Positions 8,619 to 17,231 are shown, numbered from the stretch's first letter. The stretch is DNA of 40,937 nt from DATLYH01 sp035575035 (GCA_035575035.1 DATLYH010000335.1:1-40937), one strand, 5' to 3'. The notes: generated by a model from the sequence alone, not told the origin. Made by a program: numbers and translations.

Positions 8619-9222
8619 GGCTAGGACTCCCGTTTTCGGTGGCAGGAAGGACCTCGACGGTATCGGGACTGACGACGGCGGTCACCACGACCTTGGTGCC
8701 GGTCGGCAATTGCTGGTCCGGAGTGACGGCCTGGTACTCGACGGTGCGGTTCTGGAGATTGAGCATGACCTTGCCGACGCCCGCCTTTTGGCCGGGGATG
8801 GGGACGTAGACGGTGCCGCGCTGGCCGACGGCCCGCTCGATACGGGCCGTCCCCTCGGCCTTGAGCCGGTGCAGCGACCGCATCATCAGGGCGACCAGCA
8901 TCAGGGCGCCCAGGCCGGCCGCGGCGGCGACTGCCAGGTTCGGCCCCGGATCCATCCGGCCGTAGGCCGACAGACCGACGATGCCGAAGAAGGTCAAGGC
9001 CGCGACGATGGTGCGGAAGGTCAGCACGCCGACGAACCACGACGTCTGATGGTCGTGGCTGCCGTGGTGGACGTCGTGGTGAATGTCATGGCCGCCGACG
9101 CCGTGAAAATCGTGGCCGGCGTCGGTGTCGTGGTGGTCGCCGAGGCCCAGCAGGCTCAGCACAAACTGGCAAATCATCAGGGTCGCGCCCACCAGGAGAC
9201 AGATCAAGTAGAAGGTGTACAT
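8611..9222 (-). CDS. NfeD-like membrane protein with His-rich loop
   Basis: From ATG at 9222 the product is 203 residues. A first membrane helix (about 4-27) is followed by a loop with 11 His and 7 Asp between residues 29 and 58, then two more hydrophobic helices (about 62-80 and 92-112). The C-terminal 75 residues form a small beta-rich OB-fold-like domain (RGTVYVPIPG, VMLNLQNRTVEYQAV). This layout and the overlap with a flotillin gene match NfeD partners of SPFH proteins, which associate with flotillin assemblies in the membrane. The frame is open upstream to 9861, but that extension lacks protein-like character and would cross the terminator at 9585. The His/Asp loop could bind divalent metal; that is inference. 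Confidence 0.8.
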   Translation of the reverse strand: MYTFYLICLLVGATLMICQFVLSLLGLGDHHDTDAGHDFHGVGGHDIHHDVHHGSHDHQTSWFVGVLTFRTIVAALTFFGIVGLSAYGRMDPGPNLAVAAAAGLGALMLVALMMRSLHRLKAEGTARIERAVGQRGTVYVPIPGQKAGVGKVMLNLQNRTVEYQAVTPDQQLPTGTKVVVTAVVSPDTVEVLPATENGSPSHA

Positions 9223-9584
9223 GGTTAGACCTCGACAGGTTTGAAGGCCCGCGGGGCTGGTGGCGCCCGGATCAAGACATGGAGACGCCTGCATATTCGA
9301 GCACGCCACCCTGATTGTCAATTTCTTTTTCGGATCGGAATGGGGGACAGGTGCGATGTCCTCCGTCACAGGCGCTCCAGGCCCGCAGCGCTCCGGGCTC
9401 GTAGCAACGTCTGTATGGGAATAATCCACCGGCGGTTCCATCCATCGGCGCCGATCAATCGGCACCTGTGCCGCTGGAACCACTGATCGCTGTCCCAAGG
9501 ATATTCGCTCGCGGATGCCGAGTATTATCCGGAACCAACCAGACGGGTCTGCCTCCACCCTGGCCATAATGCGGTGTTCCAACG
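9223..9584. other. Upstream region of the NfeD/flotillin operon
   Basis: This gap lies between the NfeD start and the terminator of the glm operon and must contain the NfeD/flotillin promoter. No convincing box pair was seen. A short stretch at about 9369-9412 holds two similar units (GCGCTCC followed by RGGCYCG) whose GGCTCGTAG part also occurs near 24133, so it may be a remnant of a dispersed intergenic repeat. Confidence 0.4.
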
Positions 9585-9612
9585 AAAACGGCCCCTCCAG
9601 GGGGGCCGTTTT
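9585..9612 (-). terminator. Intrinsic terminator of the glmS/glmU-like operon
   Basis: AAAACGGCCCC (9585-9595) and GGGGCCGTTTT (9602-9612) form a perfect 11-base stem with a 6-base loop. On the minus strand the stem is followed by TTTTCG, and it lies about 45 bases after the GlmU-like stop at 9657. The A/T ends on both sides mean it could work in both directions. Confidence 0.8.
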
Positions 9613-9656
9613 TCCAGTCGATCCCAAAGGTAGGGACTGCTTATCAAGCGGGGCGT

Positions 9657-10955
9657 TCAGCCGCTGCGGCGAAGGCGGCGTTGCTCGCTCTCCCGCAAGA
9701 CCTGACGGCGATAGACCGCTGTCCGCTCGTACAACGCCAGGAAAAAGTCGGCGTGCTGCTCCGTCCATTCCTGCCCTCGCCGCCGCAGCACCGCCGCCGC
9801 CGTCGTGAACAACTGCCGGAAGTCCGCCCGGTCCTGCAACTGCCCGTGCCAGACACTGCAAAACGCCGGCACCTCCTTCGGCAACAGCGACCCCGACGCC
9901 AACAGGTGGCCGAATGGACCCACTGCTGTCCCCGTGTTCACCAACACTCCTAACCCCGTCTTGCTGTGGTCTCCGAGGAACGCCCCCACCTTGGTCAGAC
10001 CCGTGTTCACCTTCCGACCAGCCACCGGGACCGTCACCGGCCCATAGTCATTCCGCAGGTCGCTTATTTGGGTGCCGGCTCCCAGGTTGACCCACTCCCC
10101 CACGTAGCTGTGCCCCACAAAACCATCGTGCGCCTTGTTGCTGTAACCGTGGATGATGCTGGCCTCCACCTCGCCGCCGACCTTGCAGCACGGCCCCAAC
10201 GCACTGGACCGCACCCGCGCCCCCAGCACCTGCGTCCCTGCCCCCACATAGCAAGGCCCCTCCAACACGCTGAACGACCGCACCACCGCCCCCTGGTCGA
10301 TCAGCACCGGCCCGGCCGTGGTGTCGATCGCCACCAGCGGATCGAGCCGGGCCCCGGTCTTCACCACCAGCCGCTCCCGCGGCCCTACTACTGCTGCCGC
10401 CGACGGCACACCGTGGCCCTTCCAGTCCTCATAATCCTGCTCTAGCGCCTCCACATTGGCCTCGATCAGGTCCCAAAGGTAGTCGATCATCCGGCCGCCG
10501 GCCGCCCGGACCGGCAGACGTTGCCGACAGCTCTCGATATAGTCGGCCACCGCCGCAGGGGAGCCGTCGGGCAGAGGCTCGGGCGGCAGGGCCACATAGG
10601 CGACCTGCTCCCCCACCAACCCGATGTGCGGCGACCGCGGCGGCGGCACTGTCCCGGCCGGCGGCAGCCAGCGGGCGTTGACCAGCAGCCGCGTCCCCGC
10701 CGCCAGCCCGTCCTCGAACCGGCCGGCTAACGCCGACCGCTCGCCCCGGCCGTTGACACTCAATTCGGGATGCAGGAGGGCGGTGAACGCGGCCAGGAAC
10801 GGCCGCACGACGACGCTCACCGCCGTGGCGGCCGCGTAGCGGCGCTGCCGGTCCAACAGCGACGCAGCGCCGCACCGCAGGTCGAAGGCCGGCCGGCTCA
10901 GGGCCAGCGGCTCCAGATTCTCCACGCCAAGATCTTCATAAACCACGATACGCAT
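9657..10955 (-). CDS. GlmU-like sugar nucleotidyltransferase with left-handed beta-helix
   Basis: The ATG at 10955 is chosen because GGGAAGG lies just upstream and the protein then begins MRIVVYED like its family; an earlier in-frame ATG at 10985 would overlap glmS by 4 bases. The product is 432 residues. The N-terminal half resembles the divergent NTP-transferase domain of GlmU-family proteins. About residues 215-370 are hexapeptide repeats of a left-handed beta-helix (VLIDQGAVV, YVGAGTQVLG, YVGEWVNLGAG). It follows glmS by 26 bases, so a role in activating glucosamine- or GlcNAc-type sugars for the envelope is likely. The canonical GlmU loop GxGTRM is not visible, so bifunctional uridylyltransferase activity should not be assumed. 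Confidence 0.8.
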   Translation of the reverse strand: MRIVVYEDLGVENLEPLALSRPAFDLRCGAASLLDRQRRYAAATAVSVVVRPFLAAFTALLHPELSVNGRGERSALAGRFEDGLAAGTRLLVNARWLPPAGTVPPPRSPHIGLVGEQVAYVALPPEPLPDGSPAAVADYIESCRQRLPVRAAGGRMIDYLWDLIEANVEALEQDYEDWKGHGVPSAAAVVGPRERLVVKTGARLDPLVAIDTTAGPVLIDQGAVVRSFSVLEGPCYVGAGTQVLGARVRSSALGPCCKVGGEVEASIIHGYSNKAHDGFVGHSYVGEWVNLGAGTQISDLRNDYGPVTVPVAGRKVNTGLTKVGAFLGDHSKTGLGVLVNTGTAVGPFGHLLASGSLLPKEVPAFCSVWHGQLQDRADFRQLFTTAAAVLRRRGQEWTEQHADFFLALYERTAVYRRQVLRESEQRRLRRSG

Positions 10956-10981
10956 GAGGCACCTTCCCTTGGACGGCCGGC

Positions 10982-12808
10982 TCACTCCACGGTGACACTC
11001 TTGGCCAGGTTGCGGGGTTTGTCCACGTCGCAGCCACGCAACAGGGCAATGTGGTAGGCCAACAATTGCAACGGCACCACCGCCACCAGCGGCTGCAAAT
11101 ACTCCGGCACCTCCGGAATGTAGATCACCTCGTCGGCCCGCGCGGCCACCTCGTCGTCTCCCTCGCAGGCCACGGCGATGACCGGCCCGCCCCGGGCCTT
11201 GATCTCTTCCAGATTGCTCATCACCTTGTCGAAGACCGCCCCGCGGGGGACCAGGAAGACCGACGGCGTGTTGGCATCGACCAGGGCGATCGGCCCATGC
11301 TTCATCTCCGCGGCCGGGTAGCCCTCGGCATGAATGTAGCTGATCTCCTTCAGTTTCAGCGCCCCTTCTAACGCTACCGGGTACAGGTACTGCCGCCCCA
11401 GGTAGAGGCAGTTGGTAACATGGGCATACTTCCGGGCGATGCGTTCCACCGTGGCGTGACAGTGCAGTGTCTGCCGGACCCGGTCAGGCATCGCTCGTAA
11501 CTCCTGGATCATCCGGGCCCCTTGCAGGCTGGAGAGGTGACGCATCCGCCCCAGGTACAATGCCAGCAGAGCCAGGACAGCGACCTGGGCGGTGAAGGCC
11601 TTGGTGCTGGCCACGCCGACTTCGGGGCCGGCGTGCAGGTAGATGCCGCCATCGGCCTCGCGGGCAATGGTGCTCCCCACGACATTGCAGATGGCCAGCG
11701 TCCGGTGTCCCTTGCGTTTGGATTCGCGGAGGGCGGCGAGGGTGTCGGCCGTCTCCCCCGACTGGGTGATGGCCACGACGATGGTATTGCGGTCGATGGG
11801 GGGATTGCGGTAGCGGAACTCGCTGGCGTACTCGACCTCGACCGGGATGCGGGCGAATTCCTCGAACAGGTATTCGCCGACCAAGGCGGCGTGGTAGCTG
11901 GTGCCGCAACCGGTCAGGATGAGCCGCTCGGCCTGGCGGAGTTGGCGGCTTTCGATGTTCAGGCCGCCGAAGTGGGCGCTGGCCTCGGCCTCATCGAGTC
12001 GGCCGCGGAGGGCATTCTCCAGGGCTTCGGGCTGCTCGTAGATCTCCTTGAGCATGTAGTGCTCGAAGTCCCCCTTGTCGGCGTCGCCGGGGTCCCAGTC
12101 GATGCGGCAGACGCGGGCGGCCACCGGGGCGCGGTCGGAGCTGAGAAGGTGCCAATCGTCGGGGGTGAGCACGGCCAGTTGGCGGTCGCCGAGGTAGACA
12201 ACCTGGTCGGTGAAGCCGAGGAGGGCGGCAGGATCGCTGGCAAGGAAGGCCTCTCCTTGCCCCAGGCCAAGGACCAGGGGGCTGCCGAGGCGGGCGGCGA
12301 CGAGCAGGCCGGGGTGGCGGCGGCTGATGACGGCCAGACCGTAGGTGCCCTTGAGCTGGGCCAGGGCCTGGCGGACGGCTTCGACCAGATCGCCATTAAG
12401 GTGGGCGGCGATGAGGTGAGCGATGACCTCGGTATCGGTATCGCTGCGGAAAACGAAGCCATCGGCCTGGAGTTGCTGGCGGAGGGGGGCGTAGTTTTCG
12501 ATGACGCCGTTGTGGACGACGGCAAGATCGCCGTGGCCGCCGAGGTGGGGGTGGGCGTTGGCGTCGGTGGCGGGTCCGTGGGTGGCCCAGCGGGTGTGGC
12601 TGATACCGGTGCATCCGGGGGCAGGCTGGCGGCGGAGGAGTTCGGCGAGGTCGGCGACGCGTCCGGCCCGTTTGCGGAGGTGGAGGTGGGCACCGGTGAG
12701 GGTAGCGAGGCCGGCGCTGTCATAGCCGCGGTATTCCAGGCGGCGCAATCCTTCCAGGAGAACAGACTCGGCCTCTCGATAGCCGGTGTAACCTACGATG
12801 CCACACAT
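10982..12808 (-). CDS. glmS: Glutamine--fructose-6-phosphate aminotransferase (isomerizing)
   Basis: The 608-residue product matches GlmS in length and plan. MCGIVGYTG places the N-terminal nucleophile Cys directly after Met. The glutaminase domain spans about 1-240, with HTRWATHG and SDTDTEVI. Two SIS domains follow, with LTGCGTSYHAA near 296 and TQSGETADT for sugar-phosphate binding, and it ends with the conserved KSVTVE. The enzyme makes glucosamine-6-phosphate from fructose-6-phosphate and glutamine, the entry step to UDP-GlcNAc. It is the first gene of a two-gene unit with the GlmU-like gene. GGGGAGG about 11 bases before the ATG is the likely ribosome site. No glmS ribozyme fold was recognised upstream. 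Confidence 0.97.
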   Translation of the reverse strand: MCGIVGYTGYREAESVLLEGLRRLEYRGYDSAGLATLTGAHLHLRKRAGRVADLAELLRRQPAPGCTGISHTRWATHGPATDANAHPHLGGHGDLAVVHNGVIENYAPLRQQLQADGFVFRSDTDTEVIAHLIAAHLNGDLVEAVRQALAQLKGTYGLAVISRRHPGLLVAARLGSPLVLGLGQGEAFLASDPAALLGFTDQVVYLGDRQLAVLTPDDWHLLSSDRAPVAARVCRIDWDPGDADKGDFEHYMLKEIYEQPEALENALRGRLDEAEASAHFGGLNIESRQLRQAERLILTGCGTSYHAALVGEYLFEEFARIPVEVEYASEFRYRNPPIDRNTIVVAITQSGETADTLAALRESKRKGHRTLAICNVVGSTIAREADGGIYLHAGPEVGVASTKAFTAQVAVLALLALYLGRMRHLSSLQGARMIQELRAMPDRVRQTLHCHATVERIARKYAHVTNCLYLGRQYLYPVALEGALKLKEISYIHAEGYPAAEMKHGPIALVDANTPSVFLVPRGAVFDKVMSNLEEIKARGGPVIAVACEGDDEVAARADEVIYIPEVPEYLQPLVAVVPLQLLAYHIALLRGCDVDKPRNLAKSVTVE

Positions 12809-13294
12809 GCGCTGAGGTACCTCCCCACAGTGCCAGGATTCATCGGATGCCGGTCCCGCCGCTCTCGGAAGGTATCGAGATTGGTCGGCCGGTTCAGTCA
12901 GCGTTGACTGATGAACTATAGGGCATGAAAGACAACAGTGCTTTTCTCAACCCGGGACGGCATGGTTCCGGGGTCGCCGGCAGCGTGAGCAAACTACCGC
13001 TCCCCCCACCGCGGGTGCTGAAAGGAACCCGAGACCTTGGCCAGCGAGCGCGGCCGTGGAATAAAGATGATTTCGCACAAACCATGCCGCGTCGCCCGGA
13101 AAGCCGGCCGGTCTTCCCTGGCCCCTGAAGGTGCCGGCGCAACCACTTGCCGGATGAGGAGATCGGTCCTTCCTCCGGCCGATGACGCAGACTGGGAGCA
13201 AGGCCAGGGTAAAGTCGAGCGTTAACTCTGCTTAACGCCGGTATTTCACTGGTTAACGAGGGGAAACGGGGAGAGGATCGGACCGGCAAACCGA
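12809..13294. other. Intergenic region upstream of glmS
   Basis: No credible gene was found; the 134-residue minus frame across it looks like chance. An 18-base near-palindrome, TCAGTCAGCGTTGACTGA at 12896-12913, has perfect 7-base arms and lies about 90 bases before the glmS start, so it could be an operator. A second AT-richer patch with GTTAAC and TTAACG words lies at 13220-13260. Confidence 0.4.
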
Positions 13295-14272
13295 TCAAGG
13301 CACTACCTGGGCCCGAGCTTGAAACTCGACCTGCCCCTCATCTTCCAAGTCGGTCCGGACACGCAGGGTGCGGTCGAGGTTGCCGGGTCGGTCCGGTCGA
13401 AAGGTGATTGTCAAGACGTGGACTGGCTTGCGGTCGGCGGTGCTGTCCCGGACGGTCAGCTGCTTGTCGGTCCCCTCGACGGCGGTGATCCGGAAGGGCT
13501 GGGTGCCGCGGACAATGACCTTGCGCTCCGCGGTGGTGCCCAGGCGGATCTGGCCCAGGGAGACCGTGGCGGGACTGACGCTGAGGGGCGAATCGATCTC
13601 CACGGTCAGGGGGACACGGATGCGCGGCACGGCAGGGTTGTTGGTTTGCAGCCAGATGTCGGCGTACCACTTGCCGGCCGGCGCATCGGCGTGGAGCAAG
13701 ACAGTAAGCTGATAACTGACCTCGGCCTCGTGGCGCTGCAACTCTTGCAGCTTGGTCTGAATGTAACGGCTGTCGCTGGTCACATCCACGATGCGGGCGG
13801 CGCCGTCGCCGAGGAAGGTGACGGTGGCAACGGCCGTCGGTCGGCTGCCGCGTTTGACGTGGCCGAAGGCTAGGGTGTCGGGGGAGACAGTAATATCCTC
13901 GCGACTGTTGGCCTGGACCCAGAGCCGCACCTCAGCCCAGGTGGGTTGGCTGAACTGCACGTAGACGGTGACGGTCTTGATGCCGGTAAAGCGGCGGGTG
14001 TCCATGGTGACGATAACGCTGGTTTCCTCACCGGGTTGAAGGTTGTGCTTGAGGGCTGACGCGCTGACGCAGCCGCAGGAGGTGCGGAGGCTATGGATGG
14101 TGACGGGACTTTTGGTCTTGTTGACGAGGCGGAACGGGTGCGTGAGGGCGGGGCCCCGGGGGACAGAGCCGAAGTCCTTGGAAACTTCGTCGAACAGGGC
14201 GTCGGCCCAAGATGCCGCCGCCGGGGCCGTGGTACACAGGCCCATGAGAAGCACAAGGCTGTACCGGAACAT
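13295..14272 (-). CDS. Secreted DUF1573-domain protein
   Basis: The 325-residue product begins with a signal peptide (MFRYSLVLLMGLCTTAPAAA) and continues directly into a DUF1573 domain: FGSVPRG, then the characteristic SCGC motif with Cys66 and Cys68, and QPGEETSVIV. Further Ig-like beta-sandwich segments of similar style follow (SLGQIRLGTTAERKVIV), so the protein looks like several stacked domains. DUF1573 proteins are abundant in planctomycetes and Bacteroidetes and are exported; their function is unknown. The gene stands alone, with large gaps on both sides. Confidence 0.88.
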   Translation of the reverse strand: MFRYSLVLLMGLCTTAPAAASWADALFDEVSKDFGSVPRGPALTHPFRLVNKTKSPVTIHSLRTSCGCVSASALKHNLQPGEETSVIVTMDTRRFTGIKTVTVYVQFSQPTWAEVRLWVQANSREDITVSPDTLAFGHVKRGSRPTAVATVTFLGDGAARIVDVTSDSRYIQTKLQELQRHEAEVSYQLTVLLHADAPAGKWYADIWLQTNNPAVPRIRVPLTVEIDSPLSVSPATVSLGQIRLGTTAERKVIVRGTQPFRITAVEGTDKQLTVRDSTADRKPVHVLTITFRPDRPGNLDRTLRVRTDLEDEGQVEFQARAQVVP

Positions 14273-14786
14273 GAGACCCTTCCCTGCTGCCGTGACCCGC
14301 CGCCTGCCGGATGCGATACGTGATGGACAAGATATGGGCGGTTAGGAGTCACTTTCTTTATGGCCGCTGGGAAGGGGGCTGTCAAACCAGCCGGGCCGGA
14401 AACGGCGTGCGGGAGCGGCACCGGCGCAGACAAGTACCGCGCCGATGTCCCGTTCGCTATTTTGCCTACGCTCGAACGGGCCGCGGGATGGAGGAAGCGG
14501 CCCGCGACACGCCGCATCAACGGCAAGTTCGGCAGAAATCGCGCAGCATCACCGCAGTGATGCGACGCTCCGCAATGAGATGATCGGCGGTTCGGTTCCG
14601 GAGGACAGTCGGTTCTGCGCCAAGGGCGGTAGTGATGGCGCGGGTTTTCGCTTGATTGTCCACCGCAACCAGCGGTAATGTCAGTGATGGTGGCCGTCCG
14701 AACGGTCGGAACGGTTCATTCGATAGCTCGCGCCGACGCAAGGTAATGACCAGTTCGGCTAGGTGCTCGACATATGCGAGATCGCC
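14273..14786. other. Intergenic region, nothing assigned
   Basis: There is no credible gene, tRNA or strong hairpin in this 500-base stretch. Base composition becomes less GC-rich from about 14540 and stays so through the next gene, which may mark the edge of an acquired segment that includes the mobile-element remnants at 15249-15904. Confidence 0.4.
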
Positions 14787-15221
14787 ATGGATAGTGCATC
14801 CCGGCCTTCGATCTGGTTCTATATTGGCATCGCCAGTCTTACGCTTGCTCTCGGGCCGTTCTTTCTCGGTTTTGTCGCCATCTTGACTTGGGGGCTGATC
14901 TTCATTCCGGTTGTCGCTCTGACCTGGTTTGGGCCATTGTTGCTGCTGCACTGGGTTCTCTGGGGACGGGCTTTCTCTTGGCAAGTGTCTGAAGGAGCCG
15001 AAGGCGTGGCGGGTGGAGTGGCCGATGCTCTTGTGAAGCGTCCAACGGTCCCGTTGCGGGTGTTACGACTTGCCGGCGGCGTCATCGTCATCATCGGCAC
15101 TGTCTTATATTACCTGAGCCTGCTTGGTGTGTTTAACGCGAGTACTGAGCCGCGGTTTTTGCATATCGAGTCGCGGTCTGACGGTACGGTGTGGATCCGC
15201 AATGTGACCTTGGACAAATAA
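14787..15221 (+). CDS. Small hydrophobic membrane protein, unknown function
   Basis: From ATG at 14787 the product is 144 residues; a GTG at 14763 would add 8. Hydrophobic segments lie at about 10-31, 34-58 and 95-116, with a polar loop (about 65-92) and a polar C-terminal tail. I do not recognise the family. Codon use is less GC-biased than in the flanking genes, and the next 700 bases contain a decayed IS end and an hsdM fragment, so horizontal acquisition is plausible. No strong ribosome site is visible. Confidence 0.55.
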   Translation: MDSASRPSIWFYIGIASLTLALGPFFLGFVAILTWGLIFIPVVALTWFGPLLLLHWVLWGRAFSWQVSEGAEGVAGGVADALVKRPTVPLRVLRLAGGVIVIIGTVLYYLSLLGVFNASTEPRFLHIESRSDGTVWIRNVTLDK

Positions 15222-15248
15222 GATCGCGGAAAGATAATCGCGACAGGG

Positions 15249-15359
15249 GGAAGAGGACGCCATGAGGCCGAATCCGATGCACCCTCAAGCAATTCCCCAT
15301 CGTCGGCTGCTCCACCACCATGCTATCGGAGGCTCTCTAGTGCCGTCGATGCCGGCCTA
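15249..15359 (+). repeat. Dispersed 111-base repeat, copy 1
   Basis: It is identical to 23146-23256 at 108 of 111 positions; the three differences are all transitions. Both copies contain the same ATG and opening reading frame. Only this copy continues into transposase-like sequence. Confidence 0.9.
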
Positions 15360-15545
15360 CGCTTGCCCGACCAGCCGCCACGACTTCACCCAGGCCCAAC
15401 TCTGCGCCATCCGGGCCTTGAAGACCTTCCTCACGACCGACTCCCGCGCCGTCGCCCTCCCGGGCGACCTTCCCGAGCGGCACGCCGACCGGGGGCGGCC
15501 CCTGATGCCCCACTACGCCACCCTGGGCCCGGCCGAGCCGCGGCT
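15249..15545 (+). pseudogene. Decayed insertion-sequence 5' end with transposase N-terminus
   Basis: Bases 15249-15359 recur with three transitions at 23146-23256. Beyond the shared part, the frame from ATG 15262 reads SRHDFTQAQLCAIRALKTFLTTD and then PHYATLGPAEPRLL. That pattern resembles the N-terminal region of planctomycete DDE transposases (SRxxFTQxQL, LKxFLKTDYRG, PHYTTLxKAxRRLL). The match is from memory, not from a search. The frame degrades near 15545 and no DDE domain follows, so this is a truncated remnant. The shared 111 bases probably represent the element's left end and start codon region. Confidence 0.55.
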
Positions 15546-15613
15546 GCTCACAAAGGGGGCTTCCGCAAGCGCCCGCGGAAAGCCTGCCGCCACGCCTCCC
15601 GCCCCGACGCCCG

Positions 15614-15904
15614 CCGCAACTGTTTGTCGAGGCGGGGATGGGCATAGTCCTTGGGCAGCACGCCCTTGAGGGAGGGGTTGTCCCGTTCGATGGTGAGCAT
15701 GGCGTCGTCAACGATCTTGCCGATCATCGGGTCTTTCGCACGGTTGCGGAGGTTCGACCAACGGGCCTCGGGCGGCACCCAGAAGACATTGACGGCCCGG
15801 TACTCGTCCGGGTCTTCCGGGTCGGCTCCCTGCGCCCGCTCGGCTTGGAGTCTGGCGTGCTGCCCCTCAAAGGCGTCCAAGATGTACTTGAGGAAGATCA
15901 AGGG
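15614..15904 (-). pseudogene. Fragment of a type I restriction-modification methylase (hsdM)
   Basis: About 95 codons read IFLKYILDAFEGQH, GADPEDPDEY, FWVPPEARWS, GKIVDDAM and ERDNPSLKGVLPKDYA, then LDKQ. This is the N-terminal helical domain of HsdM, which normally begins about 35 residues earlier and continues for another 400 residues into the methyltransferase domain. Here the match starts abruptly at 15904, at the base of a terminator hairpin, and stops near 15614, after which the frame runs into unrelated sequence. No methylase motif (NPPY), hsdS or hsdR is present. It is therefore a relic of a lost restriction system. Confidence 0.8.
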
Positions 15905-15935
15905 GCCTGTCAGGACTATCCCCTGGACAGGCCCC
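15902..15935 (-). terminator. Hairpin downstream of the BBP7 gene
   Basis: GGGGCCTGTC (15902-15911) and GACAGGCCCC (15926-15935) form a perfect 10-base stem with a 14-base loop, 37 bases after the BBP7 stop. On the minus strand only TTGATC follows, so termination would depend mostly on stem strength. Confidence 0.6.
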
Positions 15936-15971
15936 GGCTCGTTTTCAGGAACGTTCTTCCCGGGCCGGTGA

Positions 15972-17231
15972 TCAGTACCGCACCTCCACGCCGAAGTTGG
16001 CGCCGTGCGCCCAGAATTCCGAGCGGTTGAACAGGACGGTGGGTCGGGCCGGGCCCATCAGCTGGCCGGTGCCGAAGATCGGGCTTTGCGTCAGGTTCAA
16101 CGCCCGATCGACTTGCTCGCCCGGCCGGATGACATTGTTCCAGTACAGGAAATCGTAGCCGACGTAGGCCTGGACATTGCTCAGGAGGTTCACCCCCAAC
16201 CGGAGCTGGGCCTGCGGCAGCACGGTGAACTGGCCGCGGGTAAACCGCCCCATGTTGGTCGGCTGGGTGAAGACACCGCCGGGGAACGTGCCGGGGGTGG
16301 TAGCGCCCGCGCCGGTCTGAGTAATGGCGCCGCTGATGTTCAGCACCTGGTGCGTCGTACCCAGGGCACACTTGCCGGTCAGGTCCAGCGTGAAGCGGCG
16401 CCAACGGAAGCCGAACCAGGTGCCGAGCTGGCCGCCGAAGAACTGGTTCCGCGTCTCAAAACGATCCCGGGCAATCTCGATGACCGCGGCGGCCGGGTCG
16501 ATCGTGGGATTGAAGAGCCGCAGGTCCTCGTCGAGGTCCATATAGCGGAAGCCGCCCAGCGCCCCCATCGAGAAGCAGGGCATCCGGACCAGGGTCACAC
16601 CGCCGCTGGCCTCAGCACCCCACAGCCGGCTTGACGAGGCAATGGCCACGCCACCGACCAATGGCTCGCCTGGGGCCGGCTCCGAGATCAGCACGGCGTG
16701 CGGAGCCCCGGTAGTCGGGTTAATGAACGGGAAAGCCAGCAACGGCGCGCCGGCCGCGTCCGACTGGATGCGGAACGTGTCGCTCCGCCGCTCCAGGAGG
16801 AAAAGAGTCCCCTCCAGGCCGATCGACCGGTTTTTGTTCAACCAGGAGCCGACCGCAAGACGGCCGCCGGCGAAGCTGCCGTAGTGCAGGTCGCGCTGGC
16901 CGAACAGGATGCGGGTGCCCGGCTGGCCCAGCGCCCCGGGGTCGATGTCGGCGGGATCTCCGACCGTCACCAGCGGCAACGGCAACGGGCCGTCCTTGAC
17001 CCACCACAGCAGGTATTCAGCGCTGGCCCAGACCAGCGGAGGCCGCCCACAGTCGGGGGGGAGGCAGTCTTCCTCCAGCCCCGGCTCCTCGTCCGAGACG
17101 AAGCCGTGCACCGCCCCGGGCTCAAGCCAGCCCTCGGTCAGGGGTGTGCCCGGGTAAGGCACCGGTTGGGCCAGGCTGAGACCTGCACCGGCCAGCAGGG
17201 TGCCCAGCGCGGCGAGAAATCCCTTTCGCAT
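15972..17231 (-). CDS. BBP7-family outer-membrane beta-barrel protein
   Basis: The start is ATG at 17231, with GAGGAG about 6 bases upstream; the longer open frame to 17480 has no signal peptide. The product is 419 residues with a signal peptide (MRKGFLAALGTLLAGAGLSLAQ). The motif WASAEYLLWWVKDGPLPLPLVT is the typical opening of the planctomycete BBP7 family. It is followed by alternating amphipathic strands (GGFRYMDLDEDLRLF, QFFGGQLGTWFGFRWRRFTLDL) and ends FGVEVRY, a beta-barrel-like terminus with a C-terminal aromatic residue. It probably sits in the outer membrane of this phylum. Function is unknown. Confidence 0.88.
   Translation of the reverse strand: MRKGFLAALGTLLAGAGLSLAQPVPYPGTPLTEGWLEPGAVHGFVSDEEPGLEEDCLPPDCGRPPLVWASAEYLLWWVKDGPLPLPLVTVGDPADIDPGALGQPGTRILFGQRDLHYGSFAGGRLAVGSWLNKNRSIGLEGTLFLLERRSDTFRIQSDAAGAPLLAFPFINPTTGAPHAVLISEPAPGEPLVGGVAIASSSRLWGAEASGGVTLVRMPCFSMGALGGFRYMDLDEDLRLFNPTIDPAAAVIEIARDRFETRNQFFGGQLGTWFGFRWRRFTLDLTGKCALGTTHQVLNISGAITQTGAGATTPGTFPGGVFTQPTNMGRFTRGQFTVLPQAQLRLGVNLLSNVQAYVGYDFLYWNNVIRPGEQVDRALNLTQSPIFGTGQLMGPARPTVLFNRSEFWAHGANFGVEVRY

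Noticed and set aside
6771..8624. 617-residue plus-strand frame
   Set aside because: It mirrors the flotillin gene; the Leu/Gly/Asp-rich product is the typical antisense shadow of an Ala/Glu-rich coiled coil.
9223..9861. N-terminal extension of the NfeD-like gene to 9861
   Set aside because: It would cross an intrinsic terminator and overlap the GlmU-like gene end in another frame; the ATG at 9222 gives a normal membrane N-terminus.
10982..10985. Start of the GlmU-like gene at 10985, overlapping glmS by 4 bases
   Set aside because: The ATG at 10955 has a better ribosome site and the family-like N-terminus.
11522..12907. 461-residue plus-strand frame over glmS
   Set aside because: Low-complexity Gly/Val/Glu product opposite a certain gene.
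12894..13298. 134-residue minus frame upstream of glmS
   Set aside because: Arg/Ser/Pro-rich composition without motifs; it looks like chance in GC-rich DNA.
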